Below, one piece after another: positions 1 to 10,763 of a stretch of 64,000 bases of DNA. The notes below the pieces were generated by a model. That model did not search any database. It was not told the DNA's origin and saw nothing but the letters and a program-made list of their open reading frames with translations. The DNA is from Opeltia flavorubescens (lineage: Eukaryota > Ascomycota > Lecanoromycetes > Teloschistales > Teloschistaceae). Made by a program: the position numbers and the translations under genes. Positions within the stretch are counted from its first letter, which is position 1. Each line of letters opens with the position of its first letter. Where the stretch lies: the NCBI GenBank assembly GCA_000442125.1, contig KE546981.1, positions 930,001 to 994,000 of the forward strand. Direction: 5' to 3'.

Positions 1-125
1 TATATAAAACGGTATTACGGCTTTAAAATTTCCTAATTAGGCTATAAAAATAGTCTAGGAATTTATATAACTATAGTGGTGGTGGGAGCAATAGGATTTC
101 TATAGTTATTTTATGTGTGCGGGGC
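1..125. other. AT-rich, TA-rich block at window edge
   Basis: The first ~125 bases are dominated by A and T with many TA steps and no reading frame, and composition changes to ordinary intergenic sequence afterwards. In ascomycetes such blocks are often the decayed, RIP-mutated edge of a repeat. That is inference: no terminal repeat or coding remnant is visible, and the block is cut by the window edge. Confidence 0.3.
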
Positions 126-367
126 ACTAAAAAAAACCAAATGGCTCCCGTGCCTCCCAGGCTCAAGAATTATGAATATGACAGTAATGACGCGCTCGGA
201 CGCGCTTATGTTTCATAGACTTCGGAAGCACTCACATCGAGTCTGACAGATTCTGGTGATTGAAAGGAGGATTCGAAAAGCCTCCCCAAGGCTTGAGGCG
301 CAGCAGAATTCCGGCTACAACGCCTTGGAACTGGAATGCTGCTACTCCTGCCAACACATCCAATTTC

Positions 368-1348
368 ATGCCACTGAAGAATGAACCCACACCGCAACCT
401 CGGCAAGTGAAGCTTCCTCGCCATCGACTCCGGGCCTGTTCCGCAAGCCTTCTATCTTTCTATCGCCCGCCACCATCTGCTCTTCCGCACCCAACACCCA
501 TCAAAGTCGTCTGCATCTCGGACACCCATGGGACTCACCCTCCAATACCACCAGGGGACATCCTCGTACATGCCGGAGACCTAACACAATGGGGCACTTT
601 CTTAGAGATACAAGAGCAGTTGGACTGGCTCGATGCTCAATCGCACAAGCATAAGGTCGTCATCGCTGGGAACCATGATCTACTTCTTGATCCAGAGTTC
701 CGCACCAAACACCCAGATAGATGGCATCAAGCTTTAGGAGCAGTGCGCGGAACTCAATTCGAGGAGACCAGGGCAGAGCCAAGAAATGAGAAAGATCTAC
801 AGTGGGGTGGGATCATTTATCTTCAAAATACCTCCACGACTTTGACCTTCGCCCACCATGGTGATGTACCCGCACGAACAATCACCGTCTACGGATCTCC
901 TCTCACACCTCAACATGGCATTTCAGCGTTCCAGTACCCCAAGGACGAAGACGTCTGGACCTCTACCCTCCCTGCCAATACCGATATCCTCATCACTCAC
1001 GGCCCACCTTGGGGGCATCTCGACGGTATCAAGAAAGCTGGATGCCCCCTCCTTGCTCGCGAGGTGGCCAGAGTACGACCACGTCTGGTGGTATTCGGGC
1101 ACATACACGTTGGCTACGGCGTCGAAGAAGTGGTATTTGATACAGTGGGACGGATACATGAAGGCATCCTTGGAGGCTGGGTTGGATGGGCAGGCTTAAT
1201 GGAGATGGCTGTATCGACGATGTTGAGTTGGATTGTACCAAGAATATGGAGGAAAGCAGTTCATGCGACTACGTTTGTGAACGCGGCTGTCATTGAGGGG
1301 TGGCAAAACCTCAAGGTGAAAAATGAAGCGGTGGTTATCACGATATAG
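368..1348 (+). CDS. Calcineurin-like metallophosphoesterase
   Basis: Single-exon protein of 326 residues from the ATG at 368; the frame is open upstream to 260 but offers no earlier ATG. All five metal-binding blocks of the calcineurin-like phosphoesterase fold are present in order: SDTHG (51-55), GD (70-71), GNHD (101-104), THGPP (210-214) and GHIH (244-247). The short insertions and the GPPWGHLD stretch resemble the MPPED1/2-like fungal subgroup (Ser/Thr phosphatase-like or cyclic-nucleotide phosphodiesterase-like). Substrate cannot be inferred. No signal peptide; about 45 basic and proline-rich residues precede the catalytic core and could be a targeting or unstructured tail. The 3' end lies 80 bp from the stop of the convergent gene at 1429-2496. 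The last ~200 bases are G-rich. Confidence 0.85.
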   Translation: MPLKNEPTPQPRQVKLPRHRLRACSASLLSFYRPPPSALPHPTPIKVVCISDTHGTHPPIPPGDILVHAGDLTQWGTFLEIQEQLDWLDAQSHKHKVVIAGNHDLLLDPEFRTKHPDRWHQALGAVRGTQFEETRAEPRNEKDLQWGGIIYLQNTSTTLTFAHHGDVPARTITVYGSPLTPQHGISAFQYPKDEDVWTSTLPANTDILITHGPPWGHLDGIKKAGCPLLAREVARVRPRLVVFGHIHVGYGVEEVVFDTVGRIHEGILGGWVGWAGLMEMAVSTMLSWIVPRIWRKAVHATTFVNAAVIEGWQNLKVKNEAVVITI

Positions 1349-1428
1349 GAATGAGATACAGCAGTCTGTTTATTTGATGGAATTCATGGTTCTATGTGGA
1401 AAGGCAACTTCCTACAATCGGCGCTAAC

Positions 1429-2496
1429 CTAAGCCGTCGCAGTAACAGCCTCATTGCCGCGAGGATCGGGTTGCAAGTACATTGAGACTTCGGCAACGAG
1501 TACGTTACTCTGGAACATCTGAAACGAACGTGCGGCGTCTTGACGACTGGCAACCTGGGTAAGCCAGGTGATGAGGTTCCTTGCCATTGCATCCCACGTC
1601 AGCTGCGTCGGACTCCCTGCATTGGCGGCGGGATAGATGAAGAGGTCGACGCGATCTGCAAATTCCGGGGTACCACAGGAAAACGGGTATTTTTGTATAC
1701 CTGGCCGTGGGGCAAAATGAGGATCCGTCGTCACTAGCTGCGCCGGGTAATGGATAATGGGTAGCTGGAAGGCCGCCAGGAAACATCTTGCCCATCGCTG
1801 CTCGCGCTTGAAATCCGAGTTGAGTAGGTCGTTTGTAATATTCACGCCAGAGTTGTCAGGGACCGATGGCGCTCCAGCAATTGGCTCGATGGTAATGTCG
1901 ATAGCCCCAATCTGTTGTGTGTACTCTTTGATCACTGTGGCCGTGTGCGATGGCCAACGATCGAGCTGCAACATACTGAACAACATCCAGCAATACGTTA
2001 ACCCAACCTTCTCAGGCGTTAAACTTCGTGCCACCAAAGGCCAAACGGTGAATTTGAATTGAGTGAACGGATTCGAACGTGTGGCGTATGGCTGGGTCAA
2101 TGGCCGATTTGCCTCGTCCCTCCAAGAATTGTAGATGCCCATTACGATACTTTGAATGAGTTGAAGACCTTTAACTGGTTTGTCGTAGTAGAAGTCAAAG
2201 ATAGGGTTGAAACCGGGGTATCCTGTTGGAGAAATGGGTAGAGTGAGAGCATTGCCCGTAGTATCAGTACTTGAAGATGCATTATTTAGTCATGTTTCTA
2301 GATGATAATGCGAGAAATACGCTTGTCGCCTTTTTTCCTATGGCGGAACTCACAAGTTTCTAGACGGTAGGTATTCAGGTGGAAATCCTCTCGAGGGACC
2401 NACATTGTCTAACTGTGGTAATCCTATCGGATTCGCCGGCCTCGCAGAGCAAGTACAGACGAAAGCCACGACACAAGCGAGGCGAGTAGAACGCAT
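1429..2496 (-). CDS. Orphan secreted protein, two exons
   Basis: I do not recognise the family. The model joins exon 1 (2496-2354) to exon 2 (2269-1429) across an 84-nt intron with donor GTGAGT and a branch-like ACTAAAT 15 nt before the AAG acceptor; phase closes to 327 residues. The first ~20 residues (MRSTRLACVVAFVCTCSARP) look like a signal peptide, so secretion is likely. The mature part is rich in Trp, Tyr and Pro and has few Cys, so it is not a typical small Cys-rich effector. The ambiguous base at 2401 makes one residue unknown (about residue 32). The AAG acceptor is less usual than CAG/TAG, so the first exon is a little less certain than the second. Convergent with the phosphoesterase gene. 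Confidence 0.6.
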
Positions 2497-3539
2497 GGTT
2501 GGATTCGGCGAACGAAAACCCTCCGCGGAGAGAGTATGGAAGAATAGACGAAGACTTAAAAGAACAAACCAAGATTTCTTTAAGTCAAGGAAGCAATAGA
2601 ATAGTAGCACTGGTCATTGCAGAGACAATAATAGAATATTGCCGATTCGCGCAGAAACTACTAAGCTTAGGCCTTCGCGAGGAAATTTTCTGTGACTTGC
2701 GCATACTGAAAACACCAGATATGCGGTTGATTGGGTTATGAGACACCCACTGGAAGGTACAACGGGAAGGAACAACGGGATAATTGTTTCGTAGAAATAA
2801 ACAATAGAAATATGTTTAACTTCGCTCCGACGCGCATACCGTGACCCGAGATTTCAGACATGTTTTGACGATTGCTAAAGGAATTATACTGAGGAAATGA
2901 GGGATGTCTTCAGAGTGCAATGATAAGTTCCTCATCATACAGTGTAGGAATGTGAGTCGTGTATCTCGTAAGCTGCTGCAGCCTTGACACCGAGACAAAC
3001 GATTTTGAAGCCAACACGGGCACTGCAGGGAAAGACTCAGAGTTGCGGATGATAGCACGATCATGCACTTCTCATCGTATTATACTTAAGTATTCGTTGC
3101 CAGTAATCTATCGAGATCGTCGGATCACAAGGGGGCGTTCTACGAATATGGCAGATTGGCATTAATGGGATAACGAACTTTCGTATTTCATAGTCGATAC
3201 GTCGATGACGTCATTCTAGTAGTGTTTATGGGCCTACGTCGGCCTTGCAATGCTTAGTGGGCGAGTTCTATTTCCAAGGAACCTTTTGATGATATGGTTT
3301 CCACGTATGATTTGAAGCTTTGAAAGCTTTCCTAAGCCATCTATCTCTTTAATGTCGGCGTTAGGAGCATCTTTAAATTTGCGATTGTCGTTTTCATGCA
3401 CCCCACACGGCTGGTTGCTGCCTACCAAGCTTCCGCTTCCGAATCCTTCAGACCAACAAACGTCTCCAGCTGATCCTCTCGCTGCTATCCTCATCATCAT
3501 TCAAGTGGCATCCTTTCTACCGCTCCAGCAATTGCTATA
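2497..3539. other. Intergenic, promoter side of two divergent genes
   Basis: About 1 kb between the divergent starts of the secreted orphan and the NACHT-ankyrin gene. No supported gene. A pyrimidine-rich stretch lies just before the start at 3540, and one perfect CRE octamer lies at 3206-3213. Confidence 0.5.
3206..3213. promoter_or_regulatory. CRE/ATF-type octamer TGACGTCA
   Basis: A perfect palindromic TGACGTCA lies 327 bp upstream of the ATG at 3540. This is the binding site of fungal Atf1/CREB-type bZIP regulators, which act in stress responses. One copy only, so the site is suggestive, not proven. Confidence 0.35.
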
Positions 3540-6500
3540 ATGTCTGACGAGGAGAATGGCTTTGTCCTTATTGACGCCAACGACGTGCATTTGAACGATG
3601 GTGACGGTACAAGTATTGCTCAATCACCTCAAACAAGGGCCAAGATCCAAAAGTGGTTGTCTCCATCCGAATATGCCGCCGAGTCCAGTGACTACAATAA
3701 GCATCTTCGGTCCTATTGCCCACATACTGGTGAATGGCTTCGTCAGTCCTCATCCTATCTCGCCTGGCACCATGAGACCAAGTCAGCGTTGTGGGTGAAT
3801 GGTATCCCAGGTAGTGGGAAAAGCGTTGTTGCTGCCTCTCTCATCAACGACATGCTTGATAATGAAAAGGCCCCTGTTCTGTATTTCTTCTTCAGGTATG
3901 CCAATCTTGCAAACCGGACACCGAAACAGATGATCCGGGACTGGCTGTCCCAATTACTGAACCACAGCCCATCGCTACAATTACAACTGAAGGATCTTAT
4001 TGAGAAGAACCATGACCACGAAGCTGTCACCTTTGAGACTCTCTGGAGCTGCTTTAATTCTGCCGCTACGGCTCTTCCCGGATTGTACTGCGTTGCTGAT
4101 GCCTTGGACGAAATGGAGGGCGGCAATGAATGGATACTGCCCAAGCTGGTCAGCTTAGGCCGACAAAGACCTGCCACGTTGAAGGTCATCATCACCAGTC
4201 GACAATCACCACATATTGTGAACGTTCTCAAGGAGCCTCTGGTTACTTCTATCAGTCTTGAACGTGGTCTTATTGATCAAGACATTGCGACTTACATCAA
4301 CCATTCAATCTCGACTCAACCAGCCATGGGTGTACAGGTAGAACAAAGCCAGCTAGTCAAGGACACGATACAACGAAAGGCAAATGGTCTTTTCATCTAC
4401 GCCAAATTGATGATGGACGAAGTCTTGTCCAACTTTCAATCAAGAAATATCGAAATAATGCTGGAAGAGCTTCCAATCGGTATGGATCAGATGTACACGA
4501 CTCTGCTCAATGAGCATTCGAGGAGAAGTGGAGTCTCTCGCGACCTACAGGTGCTGATTCTTCATTGGATTACCCATGCTACTCGTCCACTACGCCTTCT
4601 CGAAGTAGCAGAATTAATTCGAGCGGAACCGTTAGGTCAAGGCCTCGGCAGGATGCAAGAAATTAAGAACACCGTCCGCTCCGCCTGCGGGCCGCTCCTT
4701 ACACTTCTTCCGGACGAGACTTTGCAGGTTATCCACCATTCTTTCACGGAGTTTCTAGTGGATCCTACCAGGAGAGCTCAAAAGGGTACAGATTTTGCAA
4801 CGTTTCACCGAGAAGAGGTCCACCGAGCGGCTGCAATCACATGTATTGACTATATCATTACCTGCTCCAAGCTATCGACGCGTGCTCGTGAAGTGCATGC
4901 CAAGGATCCACTTCAATATAGATTAAGTCATGGCAAGCGGGATGAACTCTTCCTTGAGTACCCATTTTTACAATATGCCACCAGCCATTGGATGGTCCAT
5001 GCAAGAGCGTCTGATGCTCACGATGATCTGCTGTTACAAGCTCTGGACCGATTTCTAGACGTTTGCGATAATCACTTCGCTTACTGGCAAGGCATATGGC
5101 ATATCTCTAGGGATCGGCCAGTGCGCGGCGTCATTGGACCTTTACACGCAGTGAGTCTATTCGGGCTCAGTCAATACGTGGCCGAGCTTTGTAAACGAGG
5201 TGTCGACGTCAACGTCCAGGATTCAAAAGGGTATACCCCCTTGTCTTACGCTTGTAAGAATGGGCATTACACCGTGGTATGTCAGCTCTTAGACAACGGC
5301 GCCTCTTGTTCCATCACCAGTAAATATGGAGTAGCGCCAATACATTACGCTTGCGTTTCGAACAGTCCAGCTCTTGTGAAACGTCTCCTGGAAGCTGGTG
5401 CAGATCCGTTCTCTGAGACCGTGACCCCAGATTATAGGAATGTGAGAAGAGAAGAAGATTATTCTGAGATGTGCCAAGATAGACAACAATTTGGCATCAA
5501 TGCTCTAGAACATGCGTGTACACAAGGTTATGGAGAATGCTTGAAGATCATGCTTGACTCTTTGGAGACTGAGAAATACCACCCAGGACCTCTACACTGG
5601 GCTTCCAAGGCAGGGCAACATGATATGGTTGATCTGCTTTTGACTGAGTATCACCTGAACCCAAATGATGCTGATACGGACGGGAATACTCCTCTCTGCC
5701 TTGCCGCGCACCAGAGATCCCCTCTGACCGTCAAAACCTTGCTTAAGCATGGTGCCAGTGTCAATCGGACCTCAACAGGAATCGACACATACCGTGGGAT
5801 TTCAAACTGTGTAAGGGACGAGGAGGATTTCAATAGAGTTTCACCGTTGCATGCATGGGCTTGTGGTTCATCAAGAGGGGATGCGACGACTCGTGACATG
5901 ACTGAGACCTGCTTGATACTCATCGAGGCCGGTTGCGATGTGAATATGCCGGACAGTGAGGGAAAAACACCAATATTCTGGTGGGCCAACTCTTTGAACA
6001 TGGAAACATCCTTCATTGAAGTGCTCGGAGACCATGGCGCGAGTGCCGCTATGGAAGACCAATTCGGGAACACTCCGTTGCACTTTTGTCGGAATCGAGC
6101 CAGCGATCAAAACATTCAAGCGCTTTTAAAACACGGAGGTGACTTGAACACAGCTCGTCACATCGACGGTAGAACACCACTGATGTGTGTTATTCAATAC
6201 ACGTCGGGGTCAAGTTCCAATGACTGTGTTGCCTGGGTCGAGCAATTTGGATTAAATCCCAATGCCCAAGACTTGGACGGACAGACAATTCTACACTATT
6301 TACTGAAACATGACCGATGGGATATCGAAGGAGTTCAGAAGTGGGTGACAGCCGGGGCCGATCCAAAAATTGAGGATAACAACGGCCGCAACTGTTTTTT
6401 CATGCTGCATACTCGATACATTAGGATGGTAGATAATGAAGGTCGCCTGATGAAACTTCTGACGGCAGCGGGTCTAAATATACAAGCAACTGATCATCGA

Positions 6501-9500
6501 GGGTTTAATCTCTTACTCGATGCGATTGGCAACGGAGATCTAGCCTACCTCAAACGGCTGAAAGATTACGGTGTTGATTCGAGGGCGAAGTGCCTTCAAG
6601 GAAGGACAGCTTTGCACGTGCTAGCAAACCAAGAGATGAATAATGGGCCGCCACGGGAACAAGACGAATGTTTGAGGTTTTTCCTGGATGAAGGATTGAA
6701 AATTAATGATCAAGACCATGCTGGGAATACCATGGGACACGTTGCTTTCGGTAATACCGAAGCTTCCGCGCAAGCTCTTTCTCATTTGTTGCAAGCAACT
6801 CTCGAAGCTGGGCTGGACCCAAATGTTCGAAATCACCAGGGACGAACGATTTTGCATATTGCAGCAGGTACTCCTGTCGCAACCGTTTCAAGACGAGAGG
6901 AAGACAAAGAGGTGCTTGACCTGCTTTTCTCGGCTCACTTGGAGATGGACGTCAATCTTGCTGACTACAGTGGTGTCACTCCACTGCATATTGCAGCTAC
7001 TAAATGCGCTATCCGGGTGAACAAGTTACTGTCTGCTGGATCTGATATTACGATGTCAGACCACCAAAAGCGAAATGCTCTACATCACGCAGCCAGAGCT
7101 GGCAACAGCAACGTGGTAGCTTCACTTATCAAAACATTCAAAGAGAAAGGCCAGGGTAAGATGATAAACCAAAGGGACTGCAATGGACGTACGGCTTTGC
7201 ACGACGCCGTTCGCTCCGGCGACCCGGGAGTTGTTCAAATCCTTCTTAATTCATCTGCAGACCCTAACATACGAGATCACCGGGGACGGGGATCTCTACA
7301 TGCTGCTTCCGAGAACCTTGAGGAAAGAATGTTAAGGTCACTTCGGGTCTTGACTGAGAATAAATACCCTCTTAGAAGAAGGGAATGGGGCTACGATTTC
7401 GTAATGCCCAATTACAAATGCCACCCTGGCGGGATACGTATTGATGACGCTTCGAGGCCTCTGTCAACAGAAAAAAACGATGAAGATGAAGTCGTTGTCA
7501 AGCGTTCGATTGTAGGAGGAGCGAGCCGTATTAGGGATGTTGTTCGGGCATTGTTGGTGGCCGGAGCTGATCCTTACCAAAAAGATGATGACGGTTTGAA
7601 TGCACTATATGCTGCCATTAAGAATGGTTGCGTTGAAGTGGCATGTCTTCTGCATGATGAAAAGCCGGATGTAGGAATGGATCATGAACAGAATGGCCAG
7701 AAAGCAGACATCGCAAGGTTCAAGTTCAGACGATGGAGGCAAGAACAAGAATCCTTAGATAAGGTCACACGGGATCTTATCAAGACTCCCCAGGAAGCGA
7801 CGTCGCTGCTGATACCTGCCGTCACCGAAGGCGACGAGTACATGCTTAAGGCTTTGCTCAGTATTGGCGCTGATCCTTTGCAGGTGGATGAAAGCGGTAA
7901 CACGGCGCTACACCTGGCAGCTGGTCATGGTCTCACCACGATCATACAGCTCCTGATCGAAAATGTCCCCGAGGGACAGAAATTACCCTCAAATCTACTT
8001 CCCGTGGCTGCAAGACGGGAAGGGTACAATCTGGAGACGATCAAGGTTCTAATCACATCAGGTTGCGATATTCATGCTATCGAGTCAAATGCGGAAGATC
8101 GGTATGGTTCCCAATACAATGACAACAACAAGTCTGTAGCGCACGTCCTAGCAGTCGGTGAATATTGGTGGCAACCCACGGCTCTCGACTATTTATTGAA
8201 GGCAGGTCTCAATCCTGAATGTAAGACATCGAAGGGTCGAACGGCGTTGCATATCGCCATGCGTGGTCGATTCGATGATTACGACCGCCGCGGCTTCTGG
8301 AGGAAGAATGCAATGACAGCTCTACTGGATCACGGCGTCAACGTCAACGTCATCGATACCACAGGAACTACACCTCTTTTTGAAGCCTTTGAGGACCATG
8401 GAGACACGGTGAATACGCTGATTACTTACGGTGCCGATGTGGACTTTGGGCCCTTGCCTCCAATTGTGCGGGCAGCGTCCGTCCTGAATATCGAGGCAAT
8501 AGAGGCTCTACTTAAAGCTGGAGTTGACTGCAATTACTCCCCAAAAGACTATGTGGCACAGAATTGTCAAGAACACGTACTACTTGAGGTCGGTCATTCG
8601 ATGACCAGATCTCAAGGGAATTGGGTCTTTAGGGATCAAGATCCGAGGAGTAAGGTGGAGCAAGTGATTGAAATCCTGATTGGTGCCGGGGCCGACACTG
8701 ACTTTGTATTGGAAGACGGAACACCACTAATCACAGCTATAGTCACGAAATACGGCGTCATCAAGCCGTTCGTGTCTGCTGGTAAGAATATCGAGGTTTG
8801 CGACACGCAGGGTATGACACCCTTCCTAGCCGCATGTGCCGCTCGCCAGCCTCGGCAGGACATACTCAAGGAATTGATTCAAGTTGGAGCAAATCCAATG
8901 GCTGTAGACAACAGCGGGAAGAATGCCATCCATTGGGCTGTCATTAATGCTTCGATATTCTACAAAAACGTATTCACGGACGCTGATATTTTTCTCGACA
9001 ATGGCGTACCCGTTAATGTGCTTGACAACAACGGCATGTCTCCGCTACACTACGCCATAAAGAAAGGAACATACATGGACCCGCCTGTCATACGACGTTT
9101 GCTCGACGCCGGTGCAGATGCGAGCATCCCTTACCCGGACAAGGCGACTACGTCTCTCCACATCCTTCTCCCCTCTCTGGCTGAAGGCGGCCAAGATTTC
9201 AACAATCCTCCCTCCCTCATCGAACCATTAGTCCAACATTTCATCGATGCAGGAGTTGACAAGGAAGCGCGCGATAGCGACGGGAACACCCCCATCTTCG
9301 GCTACGTCTCCAAGCAAACTTCCTACGACGACGAATATGAGCAGTCTAACCGCTACCCGGATCTGGATGAACAACGCCGAGTACTCCAGGGTTACAACAT
9401 CCATGCGAAAAACAACGCCGGAGAGACTCTGTTGCATGTAGTCGCGAAGCGTAGCAGCCATAATGTGTACGCGGGTGGAAGAGACGATACGAGGGATATG

Positions 9501-9647
9501 TTCAAGTTGCTCTGGGATATGGGGCTGGATCCGGCATGTGAGGATGCGGCGCAGAGGACGCCGTTGGATGTGGCGGCTGCCACTGGGAATACGGGGATTT
9601 TGGACTTGTTTGCGCCGGAGAATATTAAGGGGAAAGGGAAGGGATAG
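3540..9647 (+). CDS. NACHT/STAND NTPase with a long ankyrin-repeat array (NLR-like)
   Basis: A 2,035-residue protein in one uninterrupted exon, which is long for a fungal gene. After a short acidic N-terminus (1-25) comes a linker typical of fungal NACHT proteins, a Walker A motif GIPGSGKS (88-95), an acidic Walker B ADALDEM (186-192) and an ITSR sensor-like motif (218-221). A helical region continues to about residue 525. From about 530 to the end there are many ankyrin repeats; clear units include GNTPLCLAAHQRSP, GRTALHDAVRSGD, GNTALHLAAGHGL and GMSPLHYAIKKG. The architecture (NTPase plus superstructure-forming repeats) is that of fungal NLR-like proteins linked to non-self recognition and cell death, but no HET, HeLo, Patatin or other known effector domain is visible at the N-terminus. 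The repeats are divergent rather than near-identical, so this is not a recently expanded array. Likely cytosolic. Confidence 0.85.
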   Translation: MSDEENGFVLIDANDVHLNDGDGTSIAQSPQTRAKIQKWLSPSEYAAESSDYNKHLRSYCPHTGEWLRQSSSYLAWHHETKSALWVNGIPGSGKSVVAASLINDMLDNEKAPVLYFFFRYANLANRTPKQMIRDWLSQLLNHSPSLQLQLKDLIEKNHDHEAVTFETLWSCFNSAATALPGLYCVADALDEMEGGNEWILPKLVSLGRQRPATLKVIITSRQSPHIVNVLKEPLVTSISLERGLIDQDIATYINHSISTQPAMGVQVEQSQLVKDTIQRKANGLFIYAKLMMDEVLSNFQSRNIEIMLEELPIGMDQMYTTLLNEHSRRSGVSRDLQVLILHWITHATRPLRLLEVAELIRAEPLGQGLGRMQEIKNTVRSACGPLLTLLPDETLQVIHHSFTEFLVDPTRRAQKGTDFATFHREEVHRAAAITCIDYIITCSKLSTRAREVHAKDPLQYRLSHGKRDELFLEYPFLQYATSHWMVHARASDAHDDLLLQALDRFLDVCDNHFAYWQGIWHISRDRPVRGVIGPLHAVSLFGLSQYVAELCKRGVDVNVQDSKGYTPLSYACKNGHYTVVCQLLDNGASCSITSKYGVAPIHYACVSNSPALVKRLLEAGADPFSETVTPDYRNVRREEDYSEMCQDRQQFGINALEHACTQGYGECLKIMLDSLETEKYHPGPLHWASKAGQHDMVDLLLTEYHLNPNDADTDGNTPLCLAAHQRSPLTVKTLLKHGASVNRTSTGIDTYRGISNCVRDEEDFNRVSPLHAWACGSSRGDATTRDMTETCLILIEAGCDVNMPDSEGKTPIFWWANSLNMETSFIEVLGDHGASAAMEDQFGNTPLHFCRNRASDQNIQALLKHGGDLNTARHIDGRTPLMCVIQYTSGSSSNDCVAWVEQFGLNPNAQDLDGQTILHYLLKHDRWDIEGVQKWVTAGADPKIEDNNGRNCFFMLHTRYIRMVDNEGRLMKLLTAAGLNIQATDHRGFNLLLDAIGNGDLAYLKRLKDYGVDSRAKCLQGRTALHVLANQEMNNGPPREQDECLRFFLDEGLKINDQDHAGNTMGHVAFGNTEASAQALSHLLQATLEAGLDPNVRNHQGRTILHIAAGTPVATVSRREEDKEVLDLLFSAHLEMDVNLADYSGVTPLHIAATKCAIRVNKLLSAGSDITMSDHQKRNALHHAARAGNSNVVASLIKTFKEKGQGKMINQRDCNGRTALHDAVRSGDPGVVQILLNSSADPNIRDHRGRGSLHAASENLEERMLRSLRVLTENKYPLRRREWGYDFVMPNYKCHPGGIRIDDASRPLSTEKNDEDEVVVKRSIVGGASRIRDVVRALLVAGADPYQKDDDGLNALYAAIKNGCVEVACLLHDEKPDVGMDHEQNGQKADIARFKFRRWRQEQESLDKVTRDLIKTPQEATSLLIPAVTEGDEYMLKALLSIGADPLQVDESGNTALHLAAGHGLTTIIQLLIENVPEGQKLPSNLLPVAARREGYNLETIKVLITSGCDIHAIESNAEDRYGSQYNDNNKSVAHVLAVGEYWWQPTALDYLLKAGLNPECKTSKGRTALHIAMRGRFDDYDRRGFWRKNAMTALLDHGVNVNVIDTTGTTPLFEAFEDHGDTVNTLITYGADVDFGPLPPIVRAASVLNIEAIEALLKAGVDCNYSPKDYVAQNCQEHVLLEVGHSMTRSQGNWVFRDQDPRSKVEQVIEILIGAGADTDFVLEDGTPLITAIVTKYGVIKPFVSAGKNIEVCDTQGMTPFLAACAARQPRQDILKELIQVGANPMAVDNSGKNAIHWAVINASIFYKNVFTDADIFLDNGVPVNVLDNNGMSPLHYAIKKGTYMDPPVIRRLLDAGADASIPYPDKATTSLHILLPSLAEGGQDFNNPPSLIEPLVQHFIDAGVDKEARDSDGNTPIFGYVSKQTSYDDEYEQSNRYPDLDEQRRVLQGYNIHAKNNAGETLLHVVAKRSSHNVYAGGRDDTRDMFKLLWDMGLDPACEDAAQRTPLDVAAATGNTGILDLFAPENIKGKGKG

Positions 9648-10763
9648 ATGGTTGGCTTTTTTGGATTTTGAAGGCTAGATATCACGAGTCAAGAAGCTAG
9701 GTACGTACCTATTTCGCAGGATTTCGGGAGGACGTCTAGAGCGCGCCTAGTTTGAGCTTTCATTGGCTCGATCTAGTAGTGGAATCATTTTTTCCCCCTC
9801 TTTTGACTCTCGACAATTGATTAATTTCTTTTAGCTAATCTGAACACAAGAAAAATTCGTAACTAAAAGTTATCTATCAATCGAAAAGAGTTTTCTAAAG
9901 GAAGAGAAAAAAAGCAACCAGTGCTTATCATGAATCAAACCAGAGAGATATGCCTACAGGAGTGAATATAATCACCAGCTAGGCCGCTACGTAACGACAA
10001 AAAAGAGGGATATCATTAGCTGGTGCATTACGCTATTAAGCAAAATTTCGAATCTAATTAATTTGTTATTCGGGGAAGTTGGGACTCACACATCGGTGTA
10101 GCGTGCTCACAGGTTGCAAGAGCGGGGCCTTTGAGTCTTGTGAACTGTCTCTTCGATTCATGTACATATTACTTCTCGCATAATAAAAGCCGAGTCTCTA
10201 TGCCAGCTTGTAGAGGTTGGCTTCCATATATCCGTTATTGAGTAAATAAAAGAGATCGTTACTCATGTAAAGCGACTACTAGGTACCTTGGTACCATACT
10301 TACTACCAGGTTGTGTATGGTTAGGCCTTATAAATTAGTCGATACAACGAATTCGAAACACTTTTGGATTAGGTGGAAAGCAAGTTAAAATTATGTGAGA
10401 GCGCGATATCCGTCTAGATAGTACAACATGTCTCTGCTCTTCGCAAAGGCTATGAACATAGAGTTAGGTCATTGTCGTCAATACTGTGGTTTTCCTGACG
10501 TATGTTTTAATTTTTATTACCCTGTCGCGAAGATTAGGAATACAAATGAGTCGGTCACACAAGAAACGTCATCGTCTTTCTTAGATGAAATGCGTGAGGA
10601 TTACCCATCTTGTTTCATCTCAGCTGACTGCATATGCACTCTCTGCATAATAAAACGTGGTCTTTGGCTATCTGAAGAGAAACAATTTGTTCTCATCGCT
10701 GTGATTTCCCCATCATTTACATCATGATTCGCAGTCTTTGATTTTGGTACAGAAAAAGTCAAT
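9648..10763. other. AT-rich intergenic region
   Basis: About 1.1 kb between the NACHT-ankyrin gene and the glycosidase. It is AT-rich with a small palindromic GGTACC pair near 10284-10297. A 99-codon frame at 10428-10727 looks like chance. No gene supported. Confidence 0.5.

Noticed and set aside
10428-10727. A 99-codon frame upstream of the GH71/99 gene
   Set aside because: No recognisable features; it lies in the promoter region and is probably chance.
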